A stretch of 64,000 bases of DNA from G965227875 sp965227875 (GTDB lineage: Bacteria; Pseudomonadota; Alphaproteobacteria; Rhizobiales; JAJFHC01): the NCBI GenBank assembly GCA_965227875.1, contig OZ245783.1, positions 4,154,001-4,218,000 of the forward strand, in the 5' to 3' direction. Under the pieces are notes generated by a model, which did not search any database, was not told the origin of the DNA, and was given only the letters and a program-made list of their open reading frames with translations. Made by a program: the position numbers and the translations under genes. This document shows, piece by piece, positions 51,974 through 61,303 of the stretch; position 1 is the first letter of the stretch, and each line of letters starts with the position of its first letter.

Positions 51974-54736
51974 TCAGTCGCTCGCCTCGCGGCGGCGCTG
52001 CCACCAGCCGCGTTTCGGCTTGGCGGGTTTTTCTTCCACGACGACGTCTTCCTGGGTCTCCACGGACTCGGGTGCCGCCTCGTCGCTGACGTGATCCGTT
52101 CCGGCCTCGTCGGTTTCGTCGGAAGTCTCCTCGGCGGCCTGGGTGTCTTTGACATCCGTGTCGGCCTCGGCGGAAGTTTCCGATTCGGTATCGTCTCCGG
52201 AGGCCTCGGCGTGCGTCCCGGTGTCGGATTGCGGGGGCTCTTCCGTCTGTGATGCAGCCTCCGAGACCGCGCTTTCGTCGGTGCCGTCAGCGTCCGACCG
52301 TTCATCGTCCGAGCGGTCCTGATCGTTGTCTCCGGTCGCCTCCGGGGCCGCGTCGTCCGACTGCTCCTGCGAAGCTGCCGTCACGTCGGCGCTTTCGGCG
52401 CCGTCTGAACCTGTATCGGTGTCGCCCTGGTCCTCACCGTCACCAGTGGTTTCGGAAGCCTGCGCATCGGCATTTTCTTCAGAGTTCTCTTCCGAGGCCT
52501 CGGCATTCTTCTTGTGGCGACGGCCGCCGCGCCGGCCACGGCGCCGCCGTGGTTTCTCGCGCTGACCGTCATCGTCGGAACTGGCGGACTGGTCGTCGGA
52601 CTGCTGGTCGCCGTCTTCCTGGTCGTCCGCGGACTGGCTCTCGCCGTTATCCGCATCGGATGCGCCCTGTTCGCCGCGGCCCTTGCGCCGGCCGCGCCGT
52701 CTGCGGCGCCGCTTGCGCCCGCCGCCTTCGTCGTCCTGGGTCTCGTCTTCCGACTCGTCGCCGTCGAGATAGGCCGAGTCGATCTGGACCACAGGCGGCG
52801 CGGACGGCTTTTTCGCTACGCCCTCGGTCGTGCCCGAGATGGTGAATTCGGACCCGGCCAGGGAATCGTCGATCTCCAGCAGGACGGCGATGCCGAAACG
52901 CTCCTCGATCGAGTGCACGTTCGTGCGCTTCTGGTTGATCAGGTAGAGCACCGTCTCCGACGACGCACGGACGACGAGGTTTTCCTTGCCACTGCGCAGC
53001 ACATGCTCTTCCAGGGAGCGCAGAATGCTCAGGCATGCGGACTCGACGGACCGCACGAAACCGCGGCCATGACAGTTGGCGCAAGGCACGGTGCTGCCTT
53101 CCAGAACGCCCGAACGCATGCGCTGGCGCGACATCTCGAGCAGGCCGAAATGGCTGATCCGTCCGACCTGGATGCGCGCACGGTCATCCTTGAGCCGCTC
53201 CTTGAGGCGCTTTTCGACGGCCCGGTTGTTGCGCTTCTCCTCCATGTCGATGAAGTCGATGACGATCAGGCCGGCGAGGTCGCGCAGACGTAACTGACGG
53301 GCGACTTCTTCCGCCGCCTCAATGTTGGTCTTGAGCGCCGTGTCCTCGATATTGTGTTCCTTGGTCGACTTGCCGGAGTTGACGTCGATGGCCACGAGGG
53401 CTTCGGTCTGGTTGATGACGAGGTAGCCGCCGGACCTCAGGCTGCATTGCGAACTGAACAGGGCGTCGAGCTGTGGCTCGACCTGGTGGCGCATGTAGAG
53501 CGGTTCGGCTTCCTTGTAGGCCTGCACGTTCTTGGCATGGCTCGGCATCAGCATCTTCATGAAATGCTTTGCCTCGCGATAGGCCTCGTCGCCCTCGACC
53601 TGAACCGAGTCCACGTCCTTGTTGTAGAGATCCCGGATCGAGCGCTTGATCAGGCTGCCTTCCTCGTAGACGAGGCAGGGCGCCGACGACTGCAGAGTCA
53701 GGTCGCGGACGTTTTCCCAGAGCCGGAGGAGATACTCGAAATCACGCTTGATCTCGGCCTTGGTGCGATTGGCGCCGGCGGTCCGGATTATCAGGCCCAT
53801 GCCTTCGGGAACCGGAAGATTGCTGGCCACTTCCTTGATTTTCCGGCGGTCGGACGGATTGGTGATCTTGCGCGAAATGCCACCGCCGCGCGCCGTGTTC
53901 GGCATCAGCACGCAATACCGGCCAGCAAGGGACAGATAGGTGGTCAGTGCAGCGCCCTTGGTTCCGCGCTCTTCCTTCACCACCTGGACCAGGATCACCT
54001 GGCGGCGCTTGATGACTTCCTGGATCTTGTAGGCGCGATGACGGCGGACCTTGCGTTCGGCGACTTCCTCAAGCGCATCGTCCGCGCCGACGGATTCCAC
54101 GTCGTCCTCCTCGTCGGAAGACTTGCCGTCATCCTCGTCGTCTTCGTCCTGTCCGTTGTCGTCATCGGACGCGTCGTTCTCGATGTCGTCGGCGGAAGCC
54201 GTTTCCCGGGTTTCCCCTTCGCCATCGGCATCATTGCCGTTCTCGGCGTCTCCGTCCGAGGCGTCGCCGGAAGCTGTATCTTCCGAGTCACTCTCGCTCG
54301 AAGCCTCCTGCGTTTCCGCGTCGGCATCCGCTGCCGCGTCGGCATCCGCTGCCGCGTCGCCATTTTTCCGGCGGCGGCGTCTGGACGATCTCTTGCCCGA
54401 CTTCGAAGACGTCGCTTCGGCGTCTTCCAGGGCCTCGGCGGCAATTTCTTCCGCGGCGTCCTGTTCGAGCAGGGCCTGACGGTCCGCGACCGGGATCTGG
54501 TAGTAGTCGGGGTGGATTTCGTTGAAGGCGAGGAAGCCGTGCCGGTTCCCGCCGTAATCGACGAAGGCGGCCTGGAGGGACGGTTCGACCCTCGTTACCT
54601 TCGCCAGATAGATATTGCCACGCAGCTGCTTGCGCGTAGCTGACTCGAAATCAAATTCCTCGACGCGGTTTCCTCGCACGACGACGACCCGGGTCTCTTC
54701 CGGGTGGGCCGCGTCGATAAGCATCTTGTTTGCCAT
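51974..54736 (-). CDS. rne: Ribonuclease E
   Basis: A 920-residue endoribonuclease, core of the degradosome. The N-terminal S1/RNase H part (about 36-80) is split by an acidic, Ser-rich insertion (about 92-232) before the S1 region resumes at YKIQEVIKRRQVILVQ. The catalytic DNase I-like domain (about 330-520) includes AIDVNSGKST and IVIDFIDME with the metal-binding Asp residues, and the zinc-link is PCANCHG. The C-terminal 260 residues are disordered, alternating Arg-rich RNA-binding patches (KRRRRRRGRRKGRG; RRRRGRRGGRR) with acidic stretches, ending in GWWQRR. An insertion in S1 is typical of alphaproteobacterial RNase E. The ATG has GGAG before it. Confidence 0.96.
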   Translation of the reverse strand: MANKMLIDAAHPEETRVVVVRGNRVEEFDFESATRKQLRGNIYLAKVTRVEPSLQAAFVDYGGNRHGFLAFNEIHPDYYQIPVADRQALLEQDAAEEIAAEALEDAEATSSKSGKRSSRRRRRKNGDAAADADAAADADAETQEASSESDSEDTASGDASDGDAENGNDADGEGETRETASADDIENDASDDDNGQDEDDEDDGKSSDEEDDVESVGADDALEEVAERKVRRHRAYKIQEVIKRRQVILVQVVKEERGTKGAALTTYLSLAGRYCVLMPNTARGGGISRKITNPSDRRKIKEVASNLPVPEGMGLIIRTAGANRTKAEIKRDFEYLLRLWENVRDLTLQSSAPCLVYEEGSLIKRSIRDLYNKDVDSVQVEGDEAYREAKHFMKMLMPSHAKNVQAYKEAEPLYMRHQVEPQLDALFSSQCSLRSGGYLVINQTEALVAIDVNSGKSTKEHNIEDTALKTNIEAAEEVARQLRLRDLAGLIVIDFIDMEEKRNNRAVEKRLKERLKDDRARIQVGRISHFGLLEMSRQRMRSGVLEGSTVPCANCHGRGFVRSVESACLSILRSLEEHVLRSGKENLVVRASSETVLYLINQKRTNVHSIEERFGIAVLLEIDDSLAGSEFTISGTTEGVAKKPSAPPVVQIDSAYLDGDESEDETQDDEGGGRKRRRRRRGRRKGRGEQGASDADNGESQSADDQEDGDQQSDDQSASSDDDGQREKPRRRRGRRGGRRHKKNAEASEENSEENADAQASETTGDGEDQGDTDTGSDGAESADVTAASQEQSDDAAPEATGDNDQDRSDDERSDADGTDESAVSEAASQTEEPPQSDTGTHAEASGDDTESETSAEADTDVKDTQAAEETSDETDEAGTDHVSDEAAPESVETQEDVVVEEKPAKPKRGWWQRRREASD
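54318..54353. repeat. Two-copy 18 bp tandem repeat inside rne
   Basis: GCGTCGGCATCCGCTGCC occurs twice without a gap (54318-54335, 54336-54353) and a third copy starts but breaks after six bases. It encodes the Ala-Asp repeat of the acidic S1 insertion and is a likely site of slippage length variation. Confidence 0.85.
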
Positions 54737-55160
54737 TGTGTCGTTTCTCCGTGACGCCGTACGACCGGTGGCGGGGCGGTGGGAGGCTTGCGCCTGGCAA
54801 CCGCTCGCGACGACGCGCTGACGTCACATATGTTTTGCAAAACGAGCGACGGAACAGGCAAACCGGAAACCGCCCGGCGCCGGACTGGCGCCGTGGCGAC
54901 GGTCGTACCGCACATGGCGGCCGGTATCGCTGAATCTGTTTTTGTCGCTCTTGTCATTCTTGTTCCTTGTCCTGTCGACGGATCGACCAGGTAGGCCCAA
55001 CATTTTTTCGGTCTGTCTGCGCACTCGCCGATAATCCGGTCCGAGTCGCCTGACGACCGAGAGCCCCCGGCAGAGCGGGGTAACTTTGTGAAGACTCTCA
55101 GCCTTCGGAGCCCACACCGCGGCGCACCGGTTGGGGTGCGTTGGTCTCGTGAGATCGTTC
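54737..55160 (-). promoter_or_regulatory. Structured 5' leader of rne
   Basis: The 800 bp between the rne and amiC starts has no recognised gene. On the rne side several stems are visible: CGCACC/GGTGCG (55123-55128 with 55135-55140), a GAGAG-CCCC/GGGG-CTCTC nested stem around 55060-55098, and a perfect GTTTTGCAAAAC palindrome at 54832-54843. E. coli RNase E regulates its own mRNA through leader hairpins; a similar role here is inferred. On the amiC side (55161-55539) there is a seven-codon frame at 55380 with a good SD, and no other feature. Confidence 0.35.
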
Positions 55161-55539
55161 AGACGGTTCGCTTTTTTGTAAACGTCTGGCCACGGCCACC
55201 GGATACCACATTTTGTCCGGGCTCAACCTAATTGTGCCCAAATCCGGTGTTACCGCTCACACTGCCATCAGCGGGGCATAAACACTGCAGGGTTCTTTTA
55301 GGGGGCGACCAGAGCGTTGGCAAGCATACTTTGACATTGACATCGCCGGACAATTTTGACCCGGCAGGAATCGGAGGCAATGGCAAACATCGGTTCGCCT
55401 TGATTTGAATGTTGTTCAAGCAAAAAGAATGCTATCCGCATTGCGCGAGAAACCTTGGATTAACCATACCCCAAGTAGTGTGTCGCCGGACATTGGGGAG
55501 GGCACGTCCCGGTTTCATGGAATTTTGTCAGTCGCGGGC

Positions 55540-56829
55540 ATGATCGGACGCACTTATTCACATATCGTCTTGGGGCTCTTTTTCCTCGTTGCGTCGGTCT
55601 GGATCGACTGGCCCGGCACCGGCTCGCAAGCTCTGGCAGCGAAGGCCGACCGGATACCGGTCGCGTCGGCAGCGCGGCTGGGCGGCGATGGCCGCAAGAC
55701 ACGCTTCGTCGTCGATCTGTCCAAGGCGCTCAGGTTCAACGCCTACGTGCTGCACGATCCCTATCGCGTGATCGTCGACCTCGAGGAGGTCAACTTCCAG
55801 CTGCCCCAGGGTCTCGGCACGACCGGCCGCGGTCTCGTCGAGGCCTATCGCTACGGCCTGTTCGGTCCCGGCCGTTCACGCATCGTCATGGACGCGAACG
55901 CCCCGATCATCATCGAAAAGGCTTTCATGCTGGAAAGCCGCGACGGCTTTCCGGCACGCCTCGTCATCGACGTGACGCGGGTCGACCCCGCGGAAGCCCA
56001 GCGCAATGCCGGCCTCAAGCACTCGGATCCCTCCGGTCCCCTGAAGTCGCAGAAGACCGCCAAGCTGACCGGCGACGAAACCCTCGGCGTCAAACCCAAG
56101 GCGCGTCCCAAACCGCCAAGCCCCTCCAAGAAACGGGCCCGGCCCGTCATCGTCATCGATCCGGGGCACGGCGGCGTCGATCCGGGCGCCAGCGGACGCA
56201 AGGGGGCGGCCGAGAAGACGATCGTCTTCAAGTTCGCGAAGGAATTGAGCCGCAAGTTGCGCGCGAGCGGAAAATTCTCCGTCCACATGACCCGCAACAA
56301 GGACACCTTCGTGCGCCTGCGTGATCGCGTCCGGTACGCCAGGGAACGGGACGCGGATCTTTTCATCTCCATCCATGCCGACGCGATCCGTCGCGGCGAT
56401 GCCCGCGGCGCAACCATCTACACGCTGTCCGAAAAGGCCTCGGACAAGGAAGCCGAGGCGCTTGCCCGCAAGGAAAACCGCTCCGACATCATCGCCGGCA
56501 TCGATCTGGGGGACGCCAATGACGAGGTGACGGGAATCCTCATCGATCTCGCCCAGCGTGAGACCAAGAATCACTCGGTCGATTTCGCCAAGCATGTCGT
56601 GAAATCCCTCAGCCGGGTCACCCGCATGAACAAGCGGCCGCACCGGTTCGCCGGGTTCCGGGTACTGAAAGCGCCCGACGTTCCCTCGGTTCTTCTCGAA
56701 CTGGGCTATCTCACGAATCGCACTGACGAAAAGCTGTTGACCTCCAGCAAATGGCGCGCGAAAACCGCGCAGGCGATGGTCACTGCGATCGGGCGCTATT
56801 TCGCCGCGCGCCTCGCGCATGGCGGCTGA
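55540..56829 (+). CDS. amiC: N-acetylmuramoyl-L-alanine amidase (AmiC type)
   Basis: A periplasmic zinc amidase of 429 residues from ATG 55540, which starts a signal peptide (about 1-32). An AMIN domain (about 40-150) for septal targeting, a basic Pro/Lys linker, and an Amidase_3 domain (about 195-425) follow. Zinc ligands are the His in IDPGHGGVDPG, the Glu in AAEKTIVF and the His in SIHADA; the catalytic Glu is in LLELGYLTN. It cleaves the peptide from glycan to separate daughter cells. The frame stays open to 55405, but the SD is unclear for any start. PBP1A follows after 128 bp. Confidence 0.92.
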   Translation: MIGRTYSHIVLGLFFLVASVWIDWPGTGSQALAAKADRIPVASAARLGGDGRKTRFVVDLSKALRFNAYVLHDPYRVIVDLEEVNFQLPQGLGTTGRGLVEAYRYGLFGPGRSRIVMDANAPIIIEKAFMLESRDGFPARLVIDVTRVDPAEAQRNAGLKHSDPSGPLKSQKTAKLTGDETLGVKPKARPKPPSPSKKRARPVIVIDPGHGGVDPGASGRKGAAEKTIVFKFAKELSRKLRASGKFSVHMTRNKDTFVRLRDRVRYARERDADLFISIHADAIRRGDARGATIYTLSEKASDKEAEALARKENRSDIIAGIDLGDANDEVTGILIDLAQRETKNHSVDFAKHVVKSLSRVTRMNKRPHRFAGFRVLKAPDVPSVLLELGYLTNRTDEKLLTSSKWRAKTAQAMVTAIGRYFAARLAHGG

Positions 56830-56957
56830 ACCGGACGGACTGCCAATTCTTCGCCATATTTGCGACGCTATGTGATCCGCGACGGCTGGTTCTCATGCGT
56901 TTGGCCGGAGCCGGCACGGTTCCCTGACTGCGGCGAAAAAGGAAGCTCGGCGAAGCG

Positions 56958-59408
56958 ATGCTCAGATTTATCGGATATCTGTTCACGGCGGGCACGGTCG
57001 TGCTGATCGCGGTGATCGTGGCCGGCGTCTATGTCGTGTGGGGCGCCTCGAAGGAGCTTCCCGACTACGAGAAACTCGCCAATTACGAACCGCCTGTCAT
57101 GACGCGCGTTCACGCCGGTAACGGGGCCCTGCTCGCGGAGTATGCCCGCGAAAGGCGCCTCTACGTGCCGATCAATGCGATCCCCGCGCCGCTGATCCAG
57201 GCATTCATTTCCGCCGAGGACAAGAACTTCTACGAACACTCCGGCGTCGACAGCCAGGGTCTCGCGCGCGCCATCGTCACCAACATCAAGAACCTCGGAA
57301 CGGGCCGACGCCTGGTGGGCGCCTCGACCATCACCCAGCAGGTCGCCAAGAACTTCCTGCTGTCGAGCGAGCGCACGTTCGACCGCAAGCTCAAGGAAGC
57401 GCTTCTGGCGTTCAAGATCGAGAAGGCTTACTCCAAGAACGAAATTCTGGAGCTGTATCTGAACGAGATCTATCTCGGTCTCGGGTCCTACGGTGTCGCC
57501 GCCGCGTCCCTGAACTATTTCGGCAAGTCGCTCAACGAACTGTCTCTCGATCAAATGGCCTATCTGGCGGCCCTGCCGAAGGCGCCCAACAACTATCACC
57601 CCTTCAAGGCCGCGGACCGTGCCATCGAGCGCCGCAACTGGGTCATCGGGCGCATGCTGGTCAATGGCTATATCGACCAGGCGACCGCCACGAAGGCGCA
57701 GGCCAGCAAGTTCGAGGTCAACCCGCGTCCCTTCGGCGCCCAGCTGTTCGCTGCGGAGTATTTTGCCGAGGAGGTCCGCCGGCGGGCCTACGAGATCTAC
57801 GGCGAGAAGAAGCTCTACGAAGGTGGGCTGTCCATCAGGACGACACTGGATCCCCAGATGCAGATCTGGGCTCGCAAGGCGCTCGTCGATGGCCTCGTCG
57901 CCTATGACCGCAAGGGCGGCTGGCGCGGGCCCGTGACCAGTATTGACGTCGCGGGCGACTGGGGCGCACGTCTGGCCGAGATCGATGTGCCGAGCGACAT
58001 GGGCCGCTGGCGCATGGCCGTGGTGCTGCGGGTCGAGAAGGCCAAGGCGTCGGTCGGGCTGCGCCCGGCAAAGCTCGATGACGGGTCGATTCCCAAGGAA
58101 CGCTATGGCGGCGTCATCCCGCTCGCTGAAGCCAAGTGGGCGGCACCGGCCGACAATCCGGAAAAGAAGATCACGTCTGTCGTCCAGGTTCTGAACGTCG
58201 GTGACGTCGTCTATATCGATCCCACCGACAAGGCGGGCGTGTTCCGCCTGATGCAGATCCCGGAAATCGAGGGCGGCCTCGTCGCGCTGAACCCGCACAC
58301 GGGCCGGGTCCACGCCATGGTCGGCGGTTTCAGTTATGCCTTGAGCCAGTTCAACAGGGCGGTCCAGGCCGAACGCCAGCCCGGATCTTCCTTCAAGCCC
58401 TTCGTCTACGCCGCGGCTCTCGACAAGGGCTACACCCCTTCGAGCGTGATCGTCGACGCGCCGATCGAGATCCCCCAGGGCGAGACCGGCAAGGTCTGGC
58501 GCCCGAAGAACTACAGTGGCGGGTACTATGGTCCATCCACCCTGCGCATCGGCATCGAGCGGTCACGCAACGTCATGACCGTGCAGCTTGCCCAGGACAT
58601 GGGAATGGACGTGGTCGCCGAGTACGGCAAGCGGTTCGGCATCTACGAGAACATGCCCCGTGTCCTGTCCATGTCGCTGGGGGCGGGTGAGACCACGCTG
58701 CTCCGCATGACGTCCGCCTATGGAATGCTCGTCAATGGCGGCCGGGAGATCAAGCCGACGCTCATCGACCGCATCCAGGACCGCCGCGGAAAGACGATTT
58801 ACAAGCACGACGAACGCGAATGCGCGGAATGCGATGCGCAGGCGTGGGAAAACCAGCCGGAACCCGTGCTTGCCGACAATCGCCAGCAGGTCACCAATCC
58901 CCACACGGCCTACCAGATCGTGTCCATGCTGGAAGGGGTCGTGTCCCGCGGGACGGCGAAAGTGGTCCAGGCCGTGGGCAAGCCGCTCGCCGGCAAGACA
59001 GGCACCACCAACGACTACAAGGACGCGTGGTTCGTCGGTTTCTCGCCGGACCTCGCAGTGGGGGTCTATGTCGGCTTCGACACGCCGAAACCGATGGGCA
59101 CCGACGCGACGGGCGGTGAACTCGCGGCCCCGATCTTTCGCGACTTCATGAAACTCGCGCTCAAGGACAAGTCGGCCATCCCGTTTCGCGTGCCCTCGGG
59201 CATGAACCTCGTACCGATCAATTCCACGACGGGCAAACGGGCAAGCCTTGGGGACGAAAAGGTCATCCTCGAGGCCTTCAAGCCCGGGGAAGGACCGCCG
59301 GACGATATGCAGGTCATCGGCGGTCAGGTGTTGTCCGAGTCGGTGACGACGGACACCGGAACCGGTGGTGGCGGCACGCTGACATCGGGCACGGGCGGTC
59401 TTTACTGA
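56958..59408 (+). CDS. mrcA: Penicillin-binding protein 1A (bifunctional class A PBP)
   Basis: An 816-residue bifunctional peptidoglycan synthase. It has one N-terminal transmembrane segment (about 9-30), a GT51 glycosyltransferase domain (about 55-230) with SAEDKNFYEHSGVD and GASTITQQVAKN, an OB-like insert, and a transpeptidase domain (about 435-720) with QPGSSFKPF (the active-site SxxK serine), SRN and the KTGTTN motif. Partially glycine- and threonine-rich at the C-terminus. It lies behind amiC on the same strand, so a synthase and a hydrolase for the same wall are neighbours. Confidence 0.96.
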   Translation: MLRFIGYLFTAGTVVLIAVIVAGVYVVWGASKELPDYEKLANYEPPVMTRVHAGNGALLAEYARERRLYVPINAIPAPLIQAFISAEDKNFYEHSGVDSQGLARAIVTNIKNLGTGRRLVGASTITQQVAKNFLLSSERTFDRKLKEALLAFKIEKAYSKNEILELYLNEIYLGLGSYGVAAASLNYFGKSLNELSLDQMAYLAALPKAPNNYHPFKAADRAIERRNWVIGRMLVNGYIDQATATKAQASKFEVNPRPFGAQLFAAEYFAEEVRRRAYEIYGEKKLYEGGLSIRTTLDPQMQIWARKALVDGLVAYDRKGGWRGPVTSIDVAGDWGARLAEIDVPSDMGRWRMAVVLRVEKAKASVGLRPAKLDDGSIPKERYGGVIPLAEAKWAAPADNPEKKITSVVQVLNVGDVVYIDPTDKAGVFRLMQIPEIEGGLVALNPHTGRVHAMVGGFSYALSQFNRAVQAERQPGSSFKPFVYAAALDKGYTPSSVIVDAPIEIPQGETGKVWRPKNYSGGYYGPSTLRIGIERSRNVMTVQLAQDMGMDVVAEYGKRFGIYENMPRVLSMSLGAGETTLLRMTSAYGMLVNGGREIKPTLIDRIQDRRGKTIYKHDERECAECDAQAWENQPEPVLADNRQQVTNPHTAYQIVSMLEGVVSRGTAKVVQAVGKPLAGKTGTTNDYKDAWFVGFSPDLAVGVYVGFDTPKPMGTDATGGELAAPIFRDFMKLALKDKSAIPFRVPSGMNLVPINSTTGKRASLGDEKVILEAFKPGEGPPDDMQVIGGQVLSESVTTDTGTGGGGTLTSGTGGLY

Positions 59409-59494
59409 CCCTGCAATTCTCTTTCACCGGAAAGATTTACAGGCGGACGAAGCGCGGCTAATGTCCGCTGCGATTCACCACGGAACAGGACACC

Positions 59495-60626
59495 ATGCGC
59501 GCCGAAATCCAGAACATCGTCGACGAAATCAAGCAGTCTCTTGTACTGCTGAGGAGGCATCTTTGACTGGGATACCGCGCAGCAAAGACTGGACGATCTG
59601 AACGCAAAGGCGGAGAACCCGGATCTCTGGTCGAACCCGGAACGGGCACAGGCCGTGATGCGGGAACGCCAGGAACTCGACAGTGCGATCTCCAGCTATC
59701 TCGCGATCGAGAACGGTATCAACGACAATGTCGAACTGATCGAACTCGGCGAAGCCGAGGGCGACGAGGACGTCGTCAAGGAAGCCGAAGACGCCATAAG
59801 GGCGCTCCAGGCCGAGGCCGCGAAGCAGGAGCTCCAGACACTGCTTTCGGGCGAGGCCGATGCCAACGACGCCTATCTCGAGGTGCACTCGGGCGCGGGC
59901 GGCACGGAGAGCCAGGACTGGACCGAGATGCTGACCCGCATGTACAGCCGCTGGGCGGAGGCGAGGGGCTTCAAGCTCGAGGTCATCGAGGCGAACCCCG
60001 GCGAAGAAGCAGGCCTGAAGTCCTCCACGTTGCTGGTCAAGGGCACCAACGCCTATGGTTGGCTCAAGACGGAATCGGGAGTTCACAGGCTTGTCCGGAT
60101 TTCACCGTTCGATTCCAACGCCCGCCGTCACACGTCCTTCGCGTCGGTCTGGGTCTATCCGGTGGTCGACGACTCGATCGAAATCGAGATCAACGAGAGC
60201 GACTGCCGGATCGATACCTACCGGGCGAGCGGCGCCGGCGGCCAGCACGTCAACACCACCGACAGTGCGGTCCGCATCACGCACATGCCGACAGGCATCG
60301 TGGTCCAGTGCCAGAACGAACGCTCCCAGCACAAGAATCGCGCCACTGCGTGGGCAATGCTGCGCGCCCGGCTCTACGAAGCGGAGTTGCAGCGCCGTGA
60401 AGAGGAAGCCCACGCCGAGGCTTCGCAGAAGACCGAGATCGGCTGGGGGCACCAGATCCGGTCATACGTGCTCCAGCCCTATCAGATGGTGAAGGACCTG
60501 CGTACGGGCGTGGAAAGCGGCAATCCGTCCGCCGTGCTGGACGGATCGATCGATCCGTTCATCGAAGCCGCGCTTGCCCATCGCATTCAGGGCAAGGAGA
60601 GCGGTGCGGTCGAGGATCTCGACTGA
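59495..60626 (+). CDS. prfB: Peptide chain release factor 2, with programmed +1 frameshift
   Basis: RF2 recognises UGA and UAA. Translation starts at ATG 59495 and 23 codons later meets TGA at 59564; reading continues only if the ribosome slips +1 on CTT so that GAC (59565-59567) is read next. The full product is 376 residues, the standard length. The second frame shows the peptidyl-hydrolase motif GAGGQHVNTTDSAVR, where GGQ is catalytic. An SD-like AGGAGG three bases before CTT drives slippage. RF2 thus controls its own synthesis: low RF2 lets slippage win. Not a pseudogene. Confidence 0.96.
59552..59567 (+). promoter_or_regulatory. prfB programmed frameshift site
   Basis: AGGAGG-CAT-CTT-TGA-C. 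The internal SD (59552-59557), three-base spacer, slippery CTT (59561-59563) and weak UGA-C stop context reproduce the classic bacterial RF2 autoregulatory site. Confidence 0.95.
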
Positions 60627-60661
60627 CCCCGCGACGGTTTCCGCTTCTGCGGTTCCGGCAC

Positions 60662-61303
60662 TCAGGTGTTGGGCAGTCTCGGTGCGCCGCTTCCGGACTT
60701 CGTTTCCGCACTTTCCGCAGAAGTGTCCTGGCCGTTGGCCACGCTGGCGCTGTCCGCCTGGGTTTCGGAAGCTGACGACGTGTCCGCGTCGGTGTCTTCA
60801 GGTTTTGCGGACTGCTGCTCGTCTTTCTGCTTCTTTGCCGCGGACGAACTCGCCTTGGTCGACTTGCGCGACCGCGCGGGTTTCTTCGCCGGAGCGGTCT
60901 TCGGACCCGTGAGCTGCTTGGGCGGCTCCGCCATGGGGTCGTCCGAGCGTCGGATGTTGCCTTCGAATTCGGCACCGGTCTCGACGGCCAGCGCGCTGTG
61001 CACGATGTCGCCGATAACCTTCGCACCGGAATCAAGCTTGACCTGCAAGCCCTTTATGGGGCCGGTAACCTTGCCCTTGATGGTGACGTCCTGTGCGACC
61101 ACGTCGCCCACGATGACACCTTCGGAGCCCACCACGAGCACACCGGCTTTCACCGAGCCTTCGACGTTTCCGTCGATCTGCATTTCGCCTTCCGCCGATA
61201 CATCGCCCTTGATCGTCACGTCCGCCGTTATGAGCGACGGCGCGCCTGCGCGATGTGTGGGTGAAGGGACGCTTGCGCTATTCGATTTTCTCTTTGAGAA
61301 CAT
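60662..61303 (-). CDS. Bactofilin
   Basis: A 213-residue cytoskeletal protein. The bactofilin domain (about 23-120) is a beta-helix of short repeats, visible as ITADVTIKGDVSAEGEMQIDG, then VEGSVKAGVLVVGSEGVIVGDV split by turns; a Lys/Ala/Ser-rich, likely disordered tail covers about 125-213. Bactofilins polymerise without nucleotide and place cell wall enzymes. Here the start overlaps the end of the M23 peptidase gene by 26 bp, so the two are translationally coupled; such bactofilin-M23 pairs are known to shape stalks, spirals or poles. Confidence 0.95.
   Translation of the reverse strand: MFSKRKSNSASVPSPTHRAGAPSLITADVTIKGDVSAEGEMQIDGNVEGSVKAGVLVVGSEGVIVGDVVAQDVTIKGKVTGPIKGLQVKLDSGAKVIGDIVHSALAVETGAEFEGNIRRSDDPMAEPPKQLTGPKTAPAKKPARSRKSTKASSSAAKKQKDEQQSAKPEDTDADTSSASETQADSASVANGQDTSAESAETKSGSGAPRLPNT

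Noticed and set aside
55380..55403. Seven-codon frame (MANIGSP) with a good SD before amiC
   Set aside because: It ends well before the chosen amiC start, has no overlap or attenuator structure, and a frame this short with an SD is expected by chance.
59495..59566. prfB read as a pseudogene because of an early TGA
   Set aside because: The TGA lies in a complete RF2 frameshift context and the second frame is intact to the normal end.
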